The notes under the pieces: generated by a model
Told to the model about the DNA's origin: nothing
Databases searched by the model: none
What the model saw: only the letters and a program-made list of their open reading frames with translations
Assembly (NCBI RefSeq): GCF_038396675.1
Contig: NC_088934.1
Span: 36,713,001 to 36,777,000, forward strand
Reading direction: 5' to 3'
DNA: 64,000 nt
Source of the DNA: Hydra vulgaris
Taxonomy: Eukaryota > Cnidaria > Hydrozoa > Anthoathecata > Hydridae
Shown: positions 11,701-25,129 of the stretch, in pieces
Position numbering within the stretch: the first letter of the stretch is position 1
Layout: every line of letters begins with the position of its first letter
Translations under genes and position numbers: made by a program

Positions 11701-12586
11701 TGTTTCAAGCTCAATGGCATTTTTGTTTTTGTTGATTGTTTCTCGTATTTCATTTAGGAACCTCAACTTCTTTTCTAAAAAAAACTCTTGATATTCCACG
11801 CTTATTTTTTACTTTATCCAATCTTTTGAAACAACATCCGCATCTATATTCTCTTAAATTTATTTCACTTGTTTTTAGTTTTATTTTGAAAAAAATTAAA
11901 ACTTATTTCAAACTGTTAATCTTTTCATTTTGGTACTTTTTAATTTTAAACAAACAACTTATATATTTTTTTTAATTTTTCCTATTAAATAAGCGGTTAA
12001 TTAATCTTAATAATTAATTAACTTCTACATATAATTAATTATAATTAATCGTACGTATTATAGTTGGAATAATAGTGTTTTAGTGATTTAAGAAATTAAT
12101 TTAAACATAAACCAAAAGGGGTGAAAACTTGATAGTTAGACGCCTAACCTCTTTACATTTCGCCAATTTGAAGAATAAACATACTAATATGAATGGCTTA
12201 AAGAACAAATATAACATAGCCTTTTTTCTTCATATTTTAGGCTATTATTTTTTATTTTTTTGTGTAAGCGTCACAATAGCTTGAAATATACATAATGATT
12301 TTCTAAAAGTTATACTCTAGTTATGGCTAGAGTTTAGCATTTAGAAAATCATAATATATTTTTTATCATTTCAGTCATCAAGTTTTTCTATATATATACT
12401 GAATGACTGCTATTTCTTATTGAAAATAAATTAAAATTGAGTTGTAATATAATTATTTATTTGAAATTAACTTACTTATATAAAAATGACTACATGAACG
12501 AGACAAATTTTTACTTCCGTGCGTGACAATGTGAACTGCATTTGAGCGATTGCTGTTACTCCGTGATACATAGTGCGATCCTGTAA

Positions 12587-12684
12587 CTTAAAGTCTTTAC
12601 TAATGTATAAAATGTTATTTAAAAAAAATCGTACTATCTTAAAGTCTTTACTAATATATAAAATGTTATTTAAAAAAATTGTAA
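12587..12684. repeat. Tandem duplication, two copies of about 47 bp
   Basis: The block CTTAAAGTCTTTACTAAT, then ATAAAATGTTATTTAAAAAAA and a few more bases, occurs twice in direct order with only one or two changes. It is a recent local duplication without coding meaning. Confidence 0.85.
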
Positions 12685-13006
12685 ACTTTTATTTTCTGAG
12701 AGTGTTATTTATCAACTAAAATTTGCATTTTTCTATTCTGTACATGAGTCCATTTTAAACTTAATTTATTCTTTGATAACATTACTAATGTAAACCATTC
12801 TTTGTTTATAGAATATTTATATAGATTAGACCTTAATGAGAGTAAATTAGAAAAACACAGCTGCCATAGTTATTAGAAAACGCGATCATAGATGTGCATG
12901 TCAATAATCTATGCCGTTGCTTCAGATCCACTAATTGACCTTAATTCGTTACAAAGTTTTCTTTGAGACCTCGACAAAGCACACCAATTTCTAATTCAAA
13001 AAACAA

Positions 13007-13049
13007 TATACACAAACAAAAGAACTCACAGTTCTTTTGTTTGTGTATA
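13007..13049. repeat. Perfect palindrome, 20-bp arms, 3-base loop
   Basis: TATACACAAACAAAAGAACT (13007-13026), then CAC, then the exact reverse complement (13030-13049). Confidence 0.9.
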
Positions 13050-14274
13050 ATGTTTTAGTACTTTTATATGGGTACCTTTAACTTTCAGAACAAACTCTAT
13101 CGCGATATTAAGACAAAACACTCACAATATTCAGGCGTTATTTTACGACACCCCGCGTTCATTTCAATACTTTTCTCAGATTTGCAGGTGAGTTTGGGTT
13201 AGGTTGAGAAGCTTCTGATTTCAATTTTACCTTAAGTTTTTGATAGGACTTAAATCGGGTAATAATAACTTTAGGTTAAGTTGCCCGGTCATGAGGTAAG
13301 AATATTAATTGCATTTTTTTGAGTCATGTTTTTATAAATTTTGCCCTATAGTGAGTTGCCCCGCCTTGCATGAAAATATCAAATTATAATTTTTAGATAT
13401 AAAATTCGTAGGTAAATTAGTTAATAACTTTATGTTAGCTTTACGTCAGAATTGAATATAGGCTTTCGATGTTTTGTGTTATAAATATTTTATGGTTGCA
13501 AACTCTATAGTTAAATTACATTAATTAAATTAGTTAAATACGTTAGGTGTAAATATTCCCTTGGAACACAGATTGATACAACCAAGAACAAAATATTCAA
13601 CACGGATACATACGTAAATACATAGTATCTATTTGGTCATTATTTGGTTCCCGATTTAAAATTCTTTCAGGTAGCTTTAAAAAGTAACTTGTAAATATGG
13701 CATTCTAAAATTGAAATAAGGAGAAATTACAAAATAAATCACTACACCGAACACCACTTATTAAAAAAATTACTACTAAAAATAAAAAATTACCGAAAAA
13801 GATTATTTCAAATAAAAAACATATTTACAAATGTATACACACAAAAGAGTCAAGCAAAAAATAAATTGATTGACAATTTTTTATAACTGCTATAAATTTT
13901 GAAAACTTGATTTTTTTAAAAATTTACATCTGCTACCTGCACGCCAATATATTAAATTCATCTTTTTATCACTTGAAAACACATTAAATGAGAATTATCA
14001 ATTAGTATCAATTACAAGAAGAATTTATGAAAAGCATTTAAATCATCTAATAAGTTTATATGTTTACAAAATAAAAGCTCTTTTCAAATATAAACTAGAA
14101 AAATTACGTAATTATATTACGTAGGATTTAAATTGCTTTTGACGCAAAAGTGACAAAAATATTATTTGAAATGTCGATAAGTATAAAATTTGGAAATGAT
14201 CAACTAAATTTATGTGCTATAAATTGAATTGATTGCAAAAACTTCAAACAATACGCGGTTCACCGCGATGTGTT

Positions 14275-14598
14275 TTACGTGGTATGTGACATGCATACAT
14301 AATCATCTTCTTCATTTTCTAATAGCTGAGATATTTCACTAGTTTCCACGTTCTGTATATACGCATCTACTGTTAACCTTCGCGTTGAGGGTTCGCTTAT
14401 TTCAAAGTCAAGTGCGTTTGAGCAAAACGATTCGCCATATTTTGGAGGAGGAGCGTTTACTTTATAAGGATCATTATGCTGATATCCTGGTAAGGATTCG
14501 ATAAGAATTACTTGTCTTATATCTTCAGGAGATAAGCCGCTAAAAACGTAGGCAGGTTGCGGTACTGCAGGAAGCTCTTCATAACAAATGTCCACAGC
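14275..14598 (-). CDS. Probable last exon of an unidentified host gene (PPPKY-containing acidic tail)
   Basis: On the minus strand an acceptor (TAATTTAG, AG at 14600-14599) is followed by 107 open codons ending in TAA at 14277-14275. The acceptor's own TAG closes the frame upstream, so the open frame begins exactly at the splice site in phase 0. The peptide begins AVDICYEELPAVPQPAYVF. It contains DPYKVNAPPPKYGES, an acidic block (ENEEDDYVC), and ends SHTT. Codon use is varied, unlike the low-complexity surroundings, and no transposon family is recognised. The PPPKY motif is a PPxY-type WW-domain ligand, and there are several tyrosines in acidic contexts. This looks like the cytoplasmic tail of a membrane or adaptor protein, which is inference. 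Upstream exons should lie to the right, beyond the transposon cluster. Confidence 0.55.
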   Translation of the reverse strand, partial: AVDICYEELPAVPQPAYVFSGLSPEDIRQVILIESLPGYQHNDPYKVNAPPPKYGESFCSNALDFEISEPSTRRLTVDAYIQNVETSEISQLLENEEDDYVCMSHTT

Positions 14599-14664
14599 CT
14601 AAATTATATGTTTAAAAAGTTTATAAAAATAACTAACTTTATATAGACAAATATTGTGCGTGCG

Positions 14665-14668
<4 letters not shown>

Positions 14669-14735
<67 letters not shown>
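14669..14735. repeat. (TA)n microsatellite
   Basis: About 33 TA units, pure. It lies 21 bp before the left end of a Tc1-like relic. Confidence 0.95.
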
Positions 14736-14739
<4 letters not shown>

Positions 14740-14756
14740 AATATAATACATATATA

Positions 14757-16020
14757 CAGTGCTTTCAAAAGAAAAATAGACGCAGTAAAAAATTGAGTAC
14801 ATTTTCTTTTTCAAAACATCGTAAAATCCCATCCATATATTTTAAAGACTTAATTTTTTTTTGAACGACAGGAAAATTATTTCTCTACAACTAACATGTC
14901 ATTAACAAGTTCATATATATTTACTTTTTTTTAATAATTTATTTTTTTCAAAGGAATACAAAAAAACATACCGGAAAATATTGTAAAAAAAACTAGGCGC
15001 ACAAACTTTTTAATTGACTTCCGTTCTACTTTTATGTCAACCCAACTGTTATTCATAATTATTTTAATTATTTATGTTTGTTTGACAACTTCCTTTAATA
15101 AGTTGGATAAAATTTATTACGATGACCAGTTTAGTCACGTTTAAAGGCTTTTTAAATAATTTAATAAAACCTAAAAGTAAATATACATAGAAATGGGTCG
15201 AAAAGCAGTAAGCAAAGCAACAAAGTGGTAAATAATAGGTATGAATGATGGCTCAATGATCAGTAATAGAGAAATAGCAAGAAAATTAAAAATTTCAAAG
15301 AATTGCGTCAGATATACTTGAAAGACATTAAAAACAACAGGTGGCATCCAACACAATGCCGGATCAGGAAGGCTAAAAGAAACTACTGTAGTCTTACATT
15401 TTGTAAAGTAAATTGAATCCGATGTTAAGTTATCGTCAACTCACAGACGCATTCAACGAAAACGGTGAAAACCGTATTTCGTCAAATACACTTAGAAACA
15501 TTTTACTAAGGAAAAAAAATGTCTATGCAACAGTTAGAAAACCTATGTTGACGGCTAGAGATCGACTCACAAGGTTTAGGTGGTGTAAGGAGAGAATCGA
15601 GTGGTCTTTGGAGAAGTAGAAGCAAGTAATTTTTACTGATAAAAGAAACTTTGAAGTAATAAATAGAAAAAACAAAGTTCTTGTTAAAAGATTTAAATCT
15701 GAGAAGTATAGCAATCGCTTTGTTGTACCGAGGTTGAAAAGTGGCGGCGACAGTTTTGCTTTATATTCAACAGAGAATATAGAGAGTGTAACATTTATAC
15801 AGGTCATATCAACCAACATAGATATAAAGAGACGCTAGAGAACTGCATGGTTTCATCAGTGGAAATGCTGATTGATTGAAACAAATGGTGGCAATTTCAA
15901 CAAGATTTGGTGCCTGCCCACACAGCTCATACAGCAAAAGCATAGATGAAAGAAAATAAAGTAAATTTAATGCCCAGGCCAGTTCAATTACCAGATATAT
16001 ATACATATATAATAAATATG
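14757..16020 (+). pseudogene. Tc1-like transposon relic, truncated at its right end
   Basis: The left end starts CAGTGCTTTCAAAAGAAAAA at 14757, directly after TATATA; CAGTG is a Tc1 terminus. A broken transposase follows on the plus strand. It opens with MGRKAVSKATKW near 15193, then SNREIARKLKISKNCVRY (the paired-like HTH) and IQHNAGSGRLKET. In 15413-15619 come SYRQLTDAF and LTARDRLTRFRWCKERIEW. Next is VIFTDKRNFEV near 15630 with the first catalytic Asp, and finally a decayed QQDLVPAHTAHTAKA near 15900 for the second. Several stops interrupt it. The expected NPIEHLW block and the right inverted repeat are absent; the sequence fades into TA-rich DNA and a mariner element is inserted directly to the right. 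Confidence 0.8.
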
Positions 16021-16022
16021 TA

Positions 16023-17305
16023 TCAGGTAACCAAAAAAGTTCGTGCGGTTTTTCCGTATATAATAAAAACACACAAAACGACAAAAGTAAGTACATTTAT
16101 TCATCAAAATAGTCACCATTAGCATCTAAAACCTTTTCCCAACGTAAAACAAGCTTATTTATTCCACTTCTAAAAAATTCTCGGTCCTTTGAGTCTATAA
16201 AAGCTTTCAACTCCATTTCAACCGCGTCCTGGTCTCAGAACTGCTGTCCTTTTAAATGATTTCCCAGGGAAAGGAAAAAATGGAAATCAGTAGGGGAGAG
16301 GTCTGGCGAGTATGGTGGATGAGGCAAACTCTCCCAACCAAGGCTTTGGAGCTTGTCCTGAGTCACGCGAGCGGTGTGCGGTCTAGCGTTGTCGTGGAGA
16401 AGCAGAACTCCTCTCTTGTGCACCAGTGCAGGCTGCTTTACAAGTAACAGGTCGTGAACTCGTTGCAGCTGTGCTGAGTAGACCAGTCCAGTAATGGTTT
16501 GGCCTGTTGGGAGCAGCTTGTAATGCACCACACCAGCTGTAGTCCACCAAATGCAGAGCAAAACCTTCCGCTCGTGGAGATTGGGCTTGGGTGTCTTTGG
16601 GATGGGGTCATCGGGGGACAACCAATGGTAGCAACGCTTGGTATTGTTGTACACAATCCATTTTTCGTCGCATGTCAATAAACGATCAAGAAAAGGCTCA
16701 ACATTGTGGCGTGGTAAGAGTGATGTGCAGATCGTAAGCCGTTGCTTCTTGTTGTCGATCGACAATTTGTGCGGAACCCACCAACTCTTTCAATTCCCAA
16801 TCGCATGCAGATGCAGGCGGATGGTTTCAACACTCACAGCAAACCTCACTGCAAGTTCTTGGCAAGTTTGGCTGGAGTCAGACTCGACAGCGTCCTTCAG
16901 TTCATCCTCATCAACCAACAATGGGCGTCCAGAACGCGGCAGGTCTTCGATGGACTCATCTCCCGAAGAGAATCGCTGAAACCACTTCTGTGCTGTGCGT
17001 TCACTTACTGTACCTTCTCCAAATGCTGTGCAGATGTTTTTGGCCGCTTGTGTTGCATTCCTTCCAAGTTTGAACTCGTAAAGTAAGCAAGATTGAATAA
17101 TCGTTGGTTGGGTTGCCATCCTTTCTTTACACAAAACTTTTCCTGTAAGCTTGTTACAAGCCTACACTATATATGCAGCAACTGCGCGTGACACACGCGT
17201 TCTATTACGCAACAAAGCTACTTGCCTTGTGCGATGTGGGTGTTGTAAAAAATGCTAAAAACAATTCAATTACCAAAAACCGCACGAACTTTTTTGGTTA
17301 CCTAA
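16023..17305 (-). mobile_element. Complete mariner element with both inverted repeats and TA target duplication
   Basis: The element is 1283 bp. The left end reads TCAGGTAACCAAAAAAGTTC and continues GTGCGGTTTTT. The right end is its reverse complement with one difference in the terminal bases (TT instead of TC). TA dinucleotides flank it at 16021-16022 and 17306-17307, the signature of mariner insertion. It sits at the decayed edge of an older Tc1 relic, so it is the younger insertion. Confidence 0.95.
16097..17119 (-). pseudogene. Mariner transposase, full length, two in-frame stops
   Basis: The frame is uninterrupted in phase over 341 codons from MATQPTIIQ (ATG at 17117-17119) to the TAA at 16097-16099. 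The only faults are two TGA codons (16790-16792 and 16235-16237). The N-terminal half has the paired-type helix-turn-helix region (ERTAQKWFQRF, then DLPRSGRP). WVPHKL links to the catalytic part, which shows the mariner D,D34D triad: LLTCDEKWI, LLHDNARPHTA and YSPDLSPTDFHFF. Length and motifs are normal for the family (about 345 residues). Both stops are single-base changes from sense codons, so this copy decayed only lightly. Confidence 0.93.
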
Positions 17306-17346
17306 TATAATATGTATACACATATACAAATATATTATACTTTTCT

Positions 17347-18999
<1,653 letters not shown>

Positions 19000-19087
<88 letters not shown>

Positions 19088-19096
19088 TATATATAT
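19000..19096. repeat. (TA)n followed by (CA)n microsatellite
   Basis: TA units run from the right terminus of the Tc1 element to about 19075, then a short CA run (to 19086) and more TA. Confidence 0.95.
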
Positions 19097-19109
19097 TTTT
19101 TAAACATCT

Positions 19110-22100
19110 TCGTTTCCAACAAGGCTGCAAGTAGCCACTAATTAAAGTTGGAAGTTACTGGAAGAGAAAAGATGAAGATTGTAGAGCAAAATAACCATTG
19201 ACGGACGACTTAAAGGATTGCAAATTATATGAATCAGGAAAGCAAGATGAAGGAAGCGAATTCCAAAGAGCTGATGTTCGAGGAAAAAATTTAGACGAAT
19301 AAGCGTTTTTGGAGCACTTAGGAACAGTCACAGAAAATAGATAAGATTTAATTGAATGATGAGTAACATGAGAATGAATTTTAGTAGATGGCACAAGAGA
19401 TGCTAGATCTTTAGAGCAGTGCCCGTTATAGTATTTGTAGAAAAGAGAAAGAGAAGCAAAATTACGACGATGTGATAATGGTTGGAGGTTGGCTGCAAGA
19501 GCAGGTCCAACTATGTTTGCACCTTGTCTAAAAGAGAAAGGGCATCATTAGAAGATCCACCCCAGATATGGCAACAGTATTCCATACAAGGCCGGATTTG
19601 AGATTTATAGAGATAGAGAATAGAATCCGAAGTAAGAAAGTGTCGAGCTCAATAAAGAGATGCAACCTTAACAGATGCTAATTTTACAACTGATTTGATA
19701 TATGGTTTCCAAGAAAGATTGGAAGTAAGAGTTAATCCTAGAAGATGAAGAGTAGATGACTCATCGAGTACATCACCGTTCATAAATATAGGAAGATCTA
19801 AATTATTGTGATAACGATTGGCTGAAAAGAATTGAGTTTTATCTGTATTGAAGTTCACCAGCCACTGTGAGCCCCATGCTGTAGCAGAAGTGAGATCTTT
19901 TTCAAGACCAAATGCCCCCTCCAAGCAATCAGAGAGTGTTGGTTTCTTATCACGACAAGAATAAATGGTAGTATTGCCAGCAAACAATCCCACCTTAGAT
20001 GTGAGAATATCAGGAAGATCATTAATGTAAATTAAAAGGAGTATACGGCCAAGGATAGAACCTTGAGAAACCCCTAAAGTTACAGAATAAGAAGAAGAGT
20101 GCTGTTCATCGAGGACAACTTGTATGCTACGATTGGAAAGGAAGGATTCAATAATCTTAAAGATGTTGCCAGATACACCATAAGAAGAAAGCTTATGGAG
20201 AAGACCAGCATGTTAAACTTTATCAAAAACTTTTGAAATGTCAAGAGCGATGGCCTTAACCTATCCACCTTTATCTAATGCACGATAAAACCTATCAGTT
20301 AATACTGTTAGCAAATCAGCTGTAGAACGAGAAGATCAAAATCTATATTGATGGTCAGAAAGTAAGTTATTAGGTTCAAGATGAGAAATTAAGTGATTGT
20401 TAATTAAAGATTCAAAAACCTTGCTTATGATAGGAAGAAGACTTATGGGACAGTAGTTAGACAAATCAGATCGCTCTCCAGAATTTTTGAAGATAGGGAT
20501 AACAGATGCCGCTTTCCAGCAGGCTGGAAAGCAAGACTCTGATAAGCACTTGTGGAATAGTTTTGAGAGTATAGACGACAGCTCCAGAGAACACTTCTGT
20601 AAGACAATAACAGGTATGTTGTCTGGGCCACAAGCTGTAGAAGAGTCTAGACAGGAAATCACTTTAGATACAGAAGCTGGAGTAATACAAATGTCAAGCA
20701 ATGGATCAACCTGTTTGTTGGCAATATCAGGTAGAATGCAACTAGTGGAATCAAGAGATGATATTGATGAAAAGTTTTTAGCAAACAATTCAGCTTTGTC
20801 TTTAGGTGAGTAGACAAAGTCTGAACCATACAAGAGAGGAGGAATTAAAGATTTGCCCTTATTATTAATACTATTAAAGATTCTCCAGAAGTCACGAGAG
20901 CCTAATTTTTGAGATGAGATACGAGATTTCATAACCTGAGAATAGCGGGCTTTGGCATTAGACAAAACCTTTTTAATAACAGTAATAAACAGACATCTGT
21001 TTTCTGGAGAGTTGTTTTGCTGATAAATATGGAAGTAACAGTTTCGATTGGCAATCGCAGCAGCACAGTGTGAGGAAAACCATGGGGGAGAGTGAGGCTT
21101 GACCTGGAATCATCGAGAGGGAACAAAAGATCCCATGCCAGCCTGAATTCATAAAGTTATGTACGAAGCACATTTGTCGACAGGAAGACAAAAGAATTCT
21201 ACCCAAGGGCCATCACGAAGAAAATTACGGAAAGAATCCCAGTCAGTTTTACTGTAGTTGTAAGAGGTACAACAATAGGGGGATTCAGGTGATGAAGAAG
21301 AATGAGATATTAGTTTTAGAGAGATCAAACTGTGATCAGAAGCACCTAAGGGTGAATGTGGAGAAACTGAGCACTGACTAGGATCAGAAACATAACATAA
21401 GTCGAGTAGAGAAAGTAAATGATCCGGGTTGTCTGAAAAGCGAGTCGGAAAGTTGACTATTTGAGTTAGGGAATGAGAAAGGCAAAAGCAATGAGCTTTA
21501 ATGCCTGCAGAATCACTGACACTAGAGCCAAGCCATTTAGAGTGGTGAGCATTAAAGTCACCTACAACTATATTAGCTGATGGATAAAGACAGAGGGCTT
21601 GGTCAATATGATCAGAAATAACATCAAAAAAAGTGCAGTCTTGAGATGAAGGAGAGCAATATAGAACAAAGAGAAATGCGATAGAGTGAAGTGGTGCTAA
21701 ACGAAAGCACATAAAAGAATTGGCTGTTGATTCAAACCTAGTTTTATGACAAATGGGTGAATTCTTACAAATGTAAATGCCCAGGCATGTGACTATTGGA
21801 GTCTTTACGAATTAAAGGAAGATAACCATCAACACTAAGATCACAAGATGAGACAGCTGAACTCAAATTAGTCTCACAAAGAGCAAGTAGGTCTGGTGAA
21901 CTTTGCAAGAGATAAGACTTAGAAGAAAAGTTACTTCGATGATCACGAATATTAGTGAATGATAGGTTTAGAGAACTTGGTGATGATGATGGTTTTTTGT
22001 GTTTTATAGCTTTTGGTACTTTATTCATTTTTAAATTTGATTGAAGAACTTGACTCAAAGCATAGATAGTACTCAGAACACTGTTTAATAGCCCAAGCAA

Positions 22101-22625
22101 TTGCCTCATTACTACTAATAAACCCTAAGCTGTAACAAAGGGATCCAAATGTAGCCTCCGCAATGCACACCAAAAGTACAAACAGGGACACCATCCATGC
22201 GCAACATGGCACTGTTAATACTTTGATATCTTTCAGCTGTTGATGGAATCAGCCTCTCTGAGGCTACCACAGTGTACAGGAAACCTGACTACCAGCCAGC
22301 CTCAGAACCATAAAACCGAGTTTTAGAACTCTACCCTCATTAGGAGATAATAGAATGAGTTGCCTAGTCATAAAAACAGAGACACAAGCAAAACCTATGC
22401 ATTGAGTCAAGAAGATCCAGCATTCAACATGCTAAACTGGAAACAATGTATTAAAAATACATCTGCCCCAGCCTAATAGATGAAGAAGGGGTGCGAGACT
22501 GATCAACAGATAGAATCTGTTTACCCCTTAAGTCTTTGCCTAAAAGGCCTTCTACAAGACAGTAGCCGGATGCATTTAGCATCTGCCCAAGATGAGTATT
22601 TTTATCGAGACACCATCTCTAGCCT
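19110..22625 (-). mobile_element. CR1/jockey-like LINE, nearly full length, degenerate
   Basis: A single minus-strand non-LTR retrotransposon fills this stretch between two (TA)n blocks. Reading leftward it has a GC-richer 5' leader (about 22625-22210), an endonuclease region (22110-21150), a linker with a KSRISSQKLGSRDFWRI block (near 20925), the reverse transcriptase (20880-19560) and a C-terminal tail (19394-19155). No obvious target duplication is visible because both edges are simple repeats. Confidence 0.85.
19158..22110 (-). pseudogene. LINE endonuclease/reverse transcriptase (CR1/jockey-like), YADD box lost
   Basis: The endonuclease begins LSFTNIRDHRSNFSSKSYLL and has LALCETNLSSA. 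Later blocks are VVGDFNAHHSKWLGSS (21560s) and LGASDHSLISLKL (21330s), which carry the metal-binding and catalytic residues of AP-type endonucleases. The reverse transcriptase shows SSTACGPDNIPVIVLQKC, AASVIPIFKNSGERSD, SNYCPISLLPIISKVFESL, and in shifted frames ADLLTVLTDRFYRALDK, SVTLGVSQGSILGRIL and LIYINDLPDIL. The catalytic YADD is replaced by FAGN in VGLFAGNTTIYSC (about 19959-19990), which would abolish polymerisation. The thumb follows with WLVNFNTDKTQFF and LHLLGLTLTSNLSWKPYI. The tail has SSKFFPRTSALWNSLPSSCF. Several stops and frameshifts break the frame. Confidence 0.85.
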
Positions 22626-22626
22626 T

Positions 22627-22905
<279 letters not shown>

Positions 22906-22924
22906 ACAAATAATACAAATCTAA

Positions 22925-24789
22925 GAATGCAAAGTTTTAATGTGAAGTTTTAAAAAAAAAAGCTTACACGTGCCTCCCTTAATTGTCTTGATCTTCTTCT
23001 TTTTCTAATATATAGATATACTGTCCAAAATAATAACTTTACAACAATTACCACAATGATGACACTAGTGTAATAATAGCAATATAACCAAAATATAATA
23101 ATAACCAGAAAGTTTTACATTAAAAATAAGCCAACTTTATTTATATTAATAATTAATTCCATATTAGGCTTTTGCAGGATCATGGTTCAAAAAATTAACA
23201 GCCCAAAAATATAATAAAGTGAAATGATGGACTATAGAATAAAAATTGTTTATTGAAAAATAAAATGTCTGTTTTTATTTATTACTAGTTTACAATTATC
23301 AATGAAAAATAAAATGGTAATTCAGGTTTTTTTAAAAAAGGAACTTAATAGCAGTTTTTTTCCTGAACTAAGGTTTTAAACAATGAACTAAATGTCACTT
23401 TGGAGTTATGAAGTCATTTGCATTGACTTATTTTCTGAGGTGACCAAGAATACCAATTTAAAGTGAGTAAAAAATAGCATAAATATTTTATAAAATAACT
23501 ATTAAAAATATCAAGAAATTTAAAGATTATTAATGTTTTTTGAGAATTAATACAGATTTTAACTTTTACCACTATTATATACATATATGCAATATATTAT
23601 ATACATATGTGCAGTATTTATAAGTATCATAGTCACTCCTATAACCTTTAATACTTTTAAAATATTACTGAATATTTTAAAATGTATAAACTTACATATA
23701 AAAGAGTACTTCTGTACGTGGTGACATTCTAAATTAAAAGGTTTTACAAACATTATTCATTCAAAGCCATTATTTTAGATAAAGCATCTGAAAGGAAAAC
23801 ATTTTATAGGGGAAAAGGATTTAAATTTAACTGGTCACGCAATTTCGCAACAAAAAAACTATTTAAAATACAAGTTAAAATATGGTAAAGCAAAATCTTC
23901 AGTTAATCTTTGAAAGTTGATAGTTAATTGGGAAAAAGAAAATTTTAAGATTTTTTTGGCCCCCTTTCCTCCCCTTGGGGAACCTGAATACTACAATTTT
24001 TGAAGTTTTTTTTTTTTTAATTTGATAATTTTTAAACAAAAGATAACTTTTTAATGCTATTATCTTTGAAGAATCCAACTTTTATTTTTTCAATGCTCGG
24101 CAATTACAGCAAAACAAGTTTAAATAGAATATCCAGTTTTTAAAATATAAAAAATATTTGTTTGTTTTCTTGACATTTGACACAATCATGTTTTATCTAT
24201 GATTTAAGTCCTGTGTTATTTTATTTTATAGAATACAATTATGGGTGAGAAAAAGCAATTTTAAAAATTGCTGTTTTACGAAGCACTCTAGCGACATATG
24301 TTTGAATTTTTACTTAGGGAGTGCAGCACAAAAGCATATTCAAAATTTACATAAATATTCCTACATAATAAATAATTATTTTCAAAATAATAATATACAA
24401 CAAATTAATTTATTATACTAACAATAAGTTATAATATAATTAACATATTAAGTTATTACAAATTTTATGTTCAAAATGTTAGTTTTGATACTTTTATATC
24501 TTTAACTAAAATACTAAATTACAGTTTTTATCTGCTTATTATGATTTCTAATTTGGTAGAATTTCTTACTTGAAACAATTTTATTTTGCTGAAACTGTTA
24601 TGGCTGTAAAACAATGCTTTTTTTTTATTAATCTTATACTCTCAGCATTTCTAAACGTTTGGACTGTTAAGGAAACGTTAACTTACAATTTTATTTTTCT
24701 TATTTTTTAAAAACAGATTTTCAGGACTTAAAACTGCTTAAAGTTCACAATACTGTTGACACTCATCAAAAGCACTCAATTTTTTTGAA
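22925..24789. other. AT-rich stretch with nothing recognised
   Basis: No coding region could be supported. A short open frame at 23559-23753 (minus) has no family features. Homopolymer A and T runs and short repeats only. Confidence 0.5.
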
Positions 24790-24940
24790 TAGGGGAAAGA
24801 GGGGAGCATTCAGCTGCTTAACATATTTTTGCATAAACTTTTCAAGTTCAGAAGTAATAATTTTTCTAACAGTATTTACTTTTAGGATCCATTAGCTAAG
24901 TAATGATGACAAAAAAAAAAAAAAAGTGCTTATTTGCGAT

Positions 24941-25000
24941 GACAAAAATTTGGCCAACAAAATGTACCAAAATTAAAATTTGGCCAACAAAATGTACCAA
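24941..25000. repeat. Tandem duplication, two copies of about 29 bp
   Basis: AAATTTGGCCAACAAAATGT followed by ACCAA occurs twice in a row, separated by a few bases. Confidence 0.85.
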
Positions 25001-25129
25001 TTTAGTTTTGGTTTTAAATCTTACTAAAACAAAATCCCCATTATTAAGATCCTCCCTAACAGACCTTTTCAATATTTTCCAAATTATCACTCAAATAGTC
25101 ATCAGAATTGTCATGAAGGGATAAAACAT

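Larger units (their letters stand above)
11701..14274. other. Long AT-rich stretch with small repeats, no gene
   Basis: An open frame at 11736-11975 is low-complexity (Phe/Leu-rich) and is not supported. The stretch holds a roughly 47-bp tandem duplication (12587-12684), an imperfect hairpin near 12293-12355 and a perfect hairpin at 13007-13049. Nothing else was recognised. Confidence 0.5.

Noticed and set aside
16256-17086. Plus-strand open frames across the mariner element
   Set aside because: They are antisense shadows of the transposase, which carries all the family motifs.
20487-20813. Plus-strand frame over the LINE
   Set aside because: Antisense shadow of the reverse transcriptase region.
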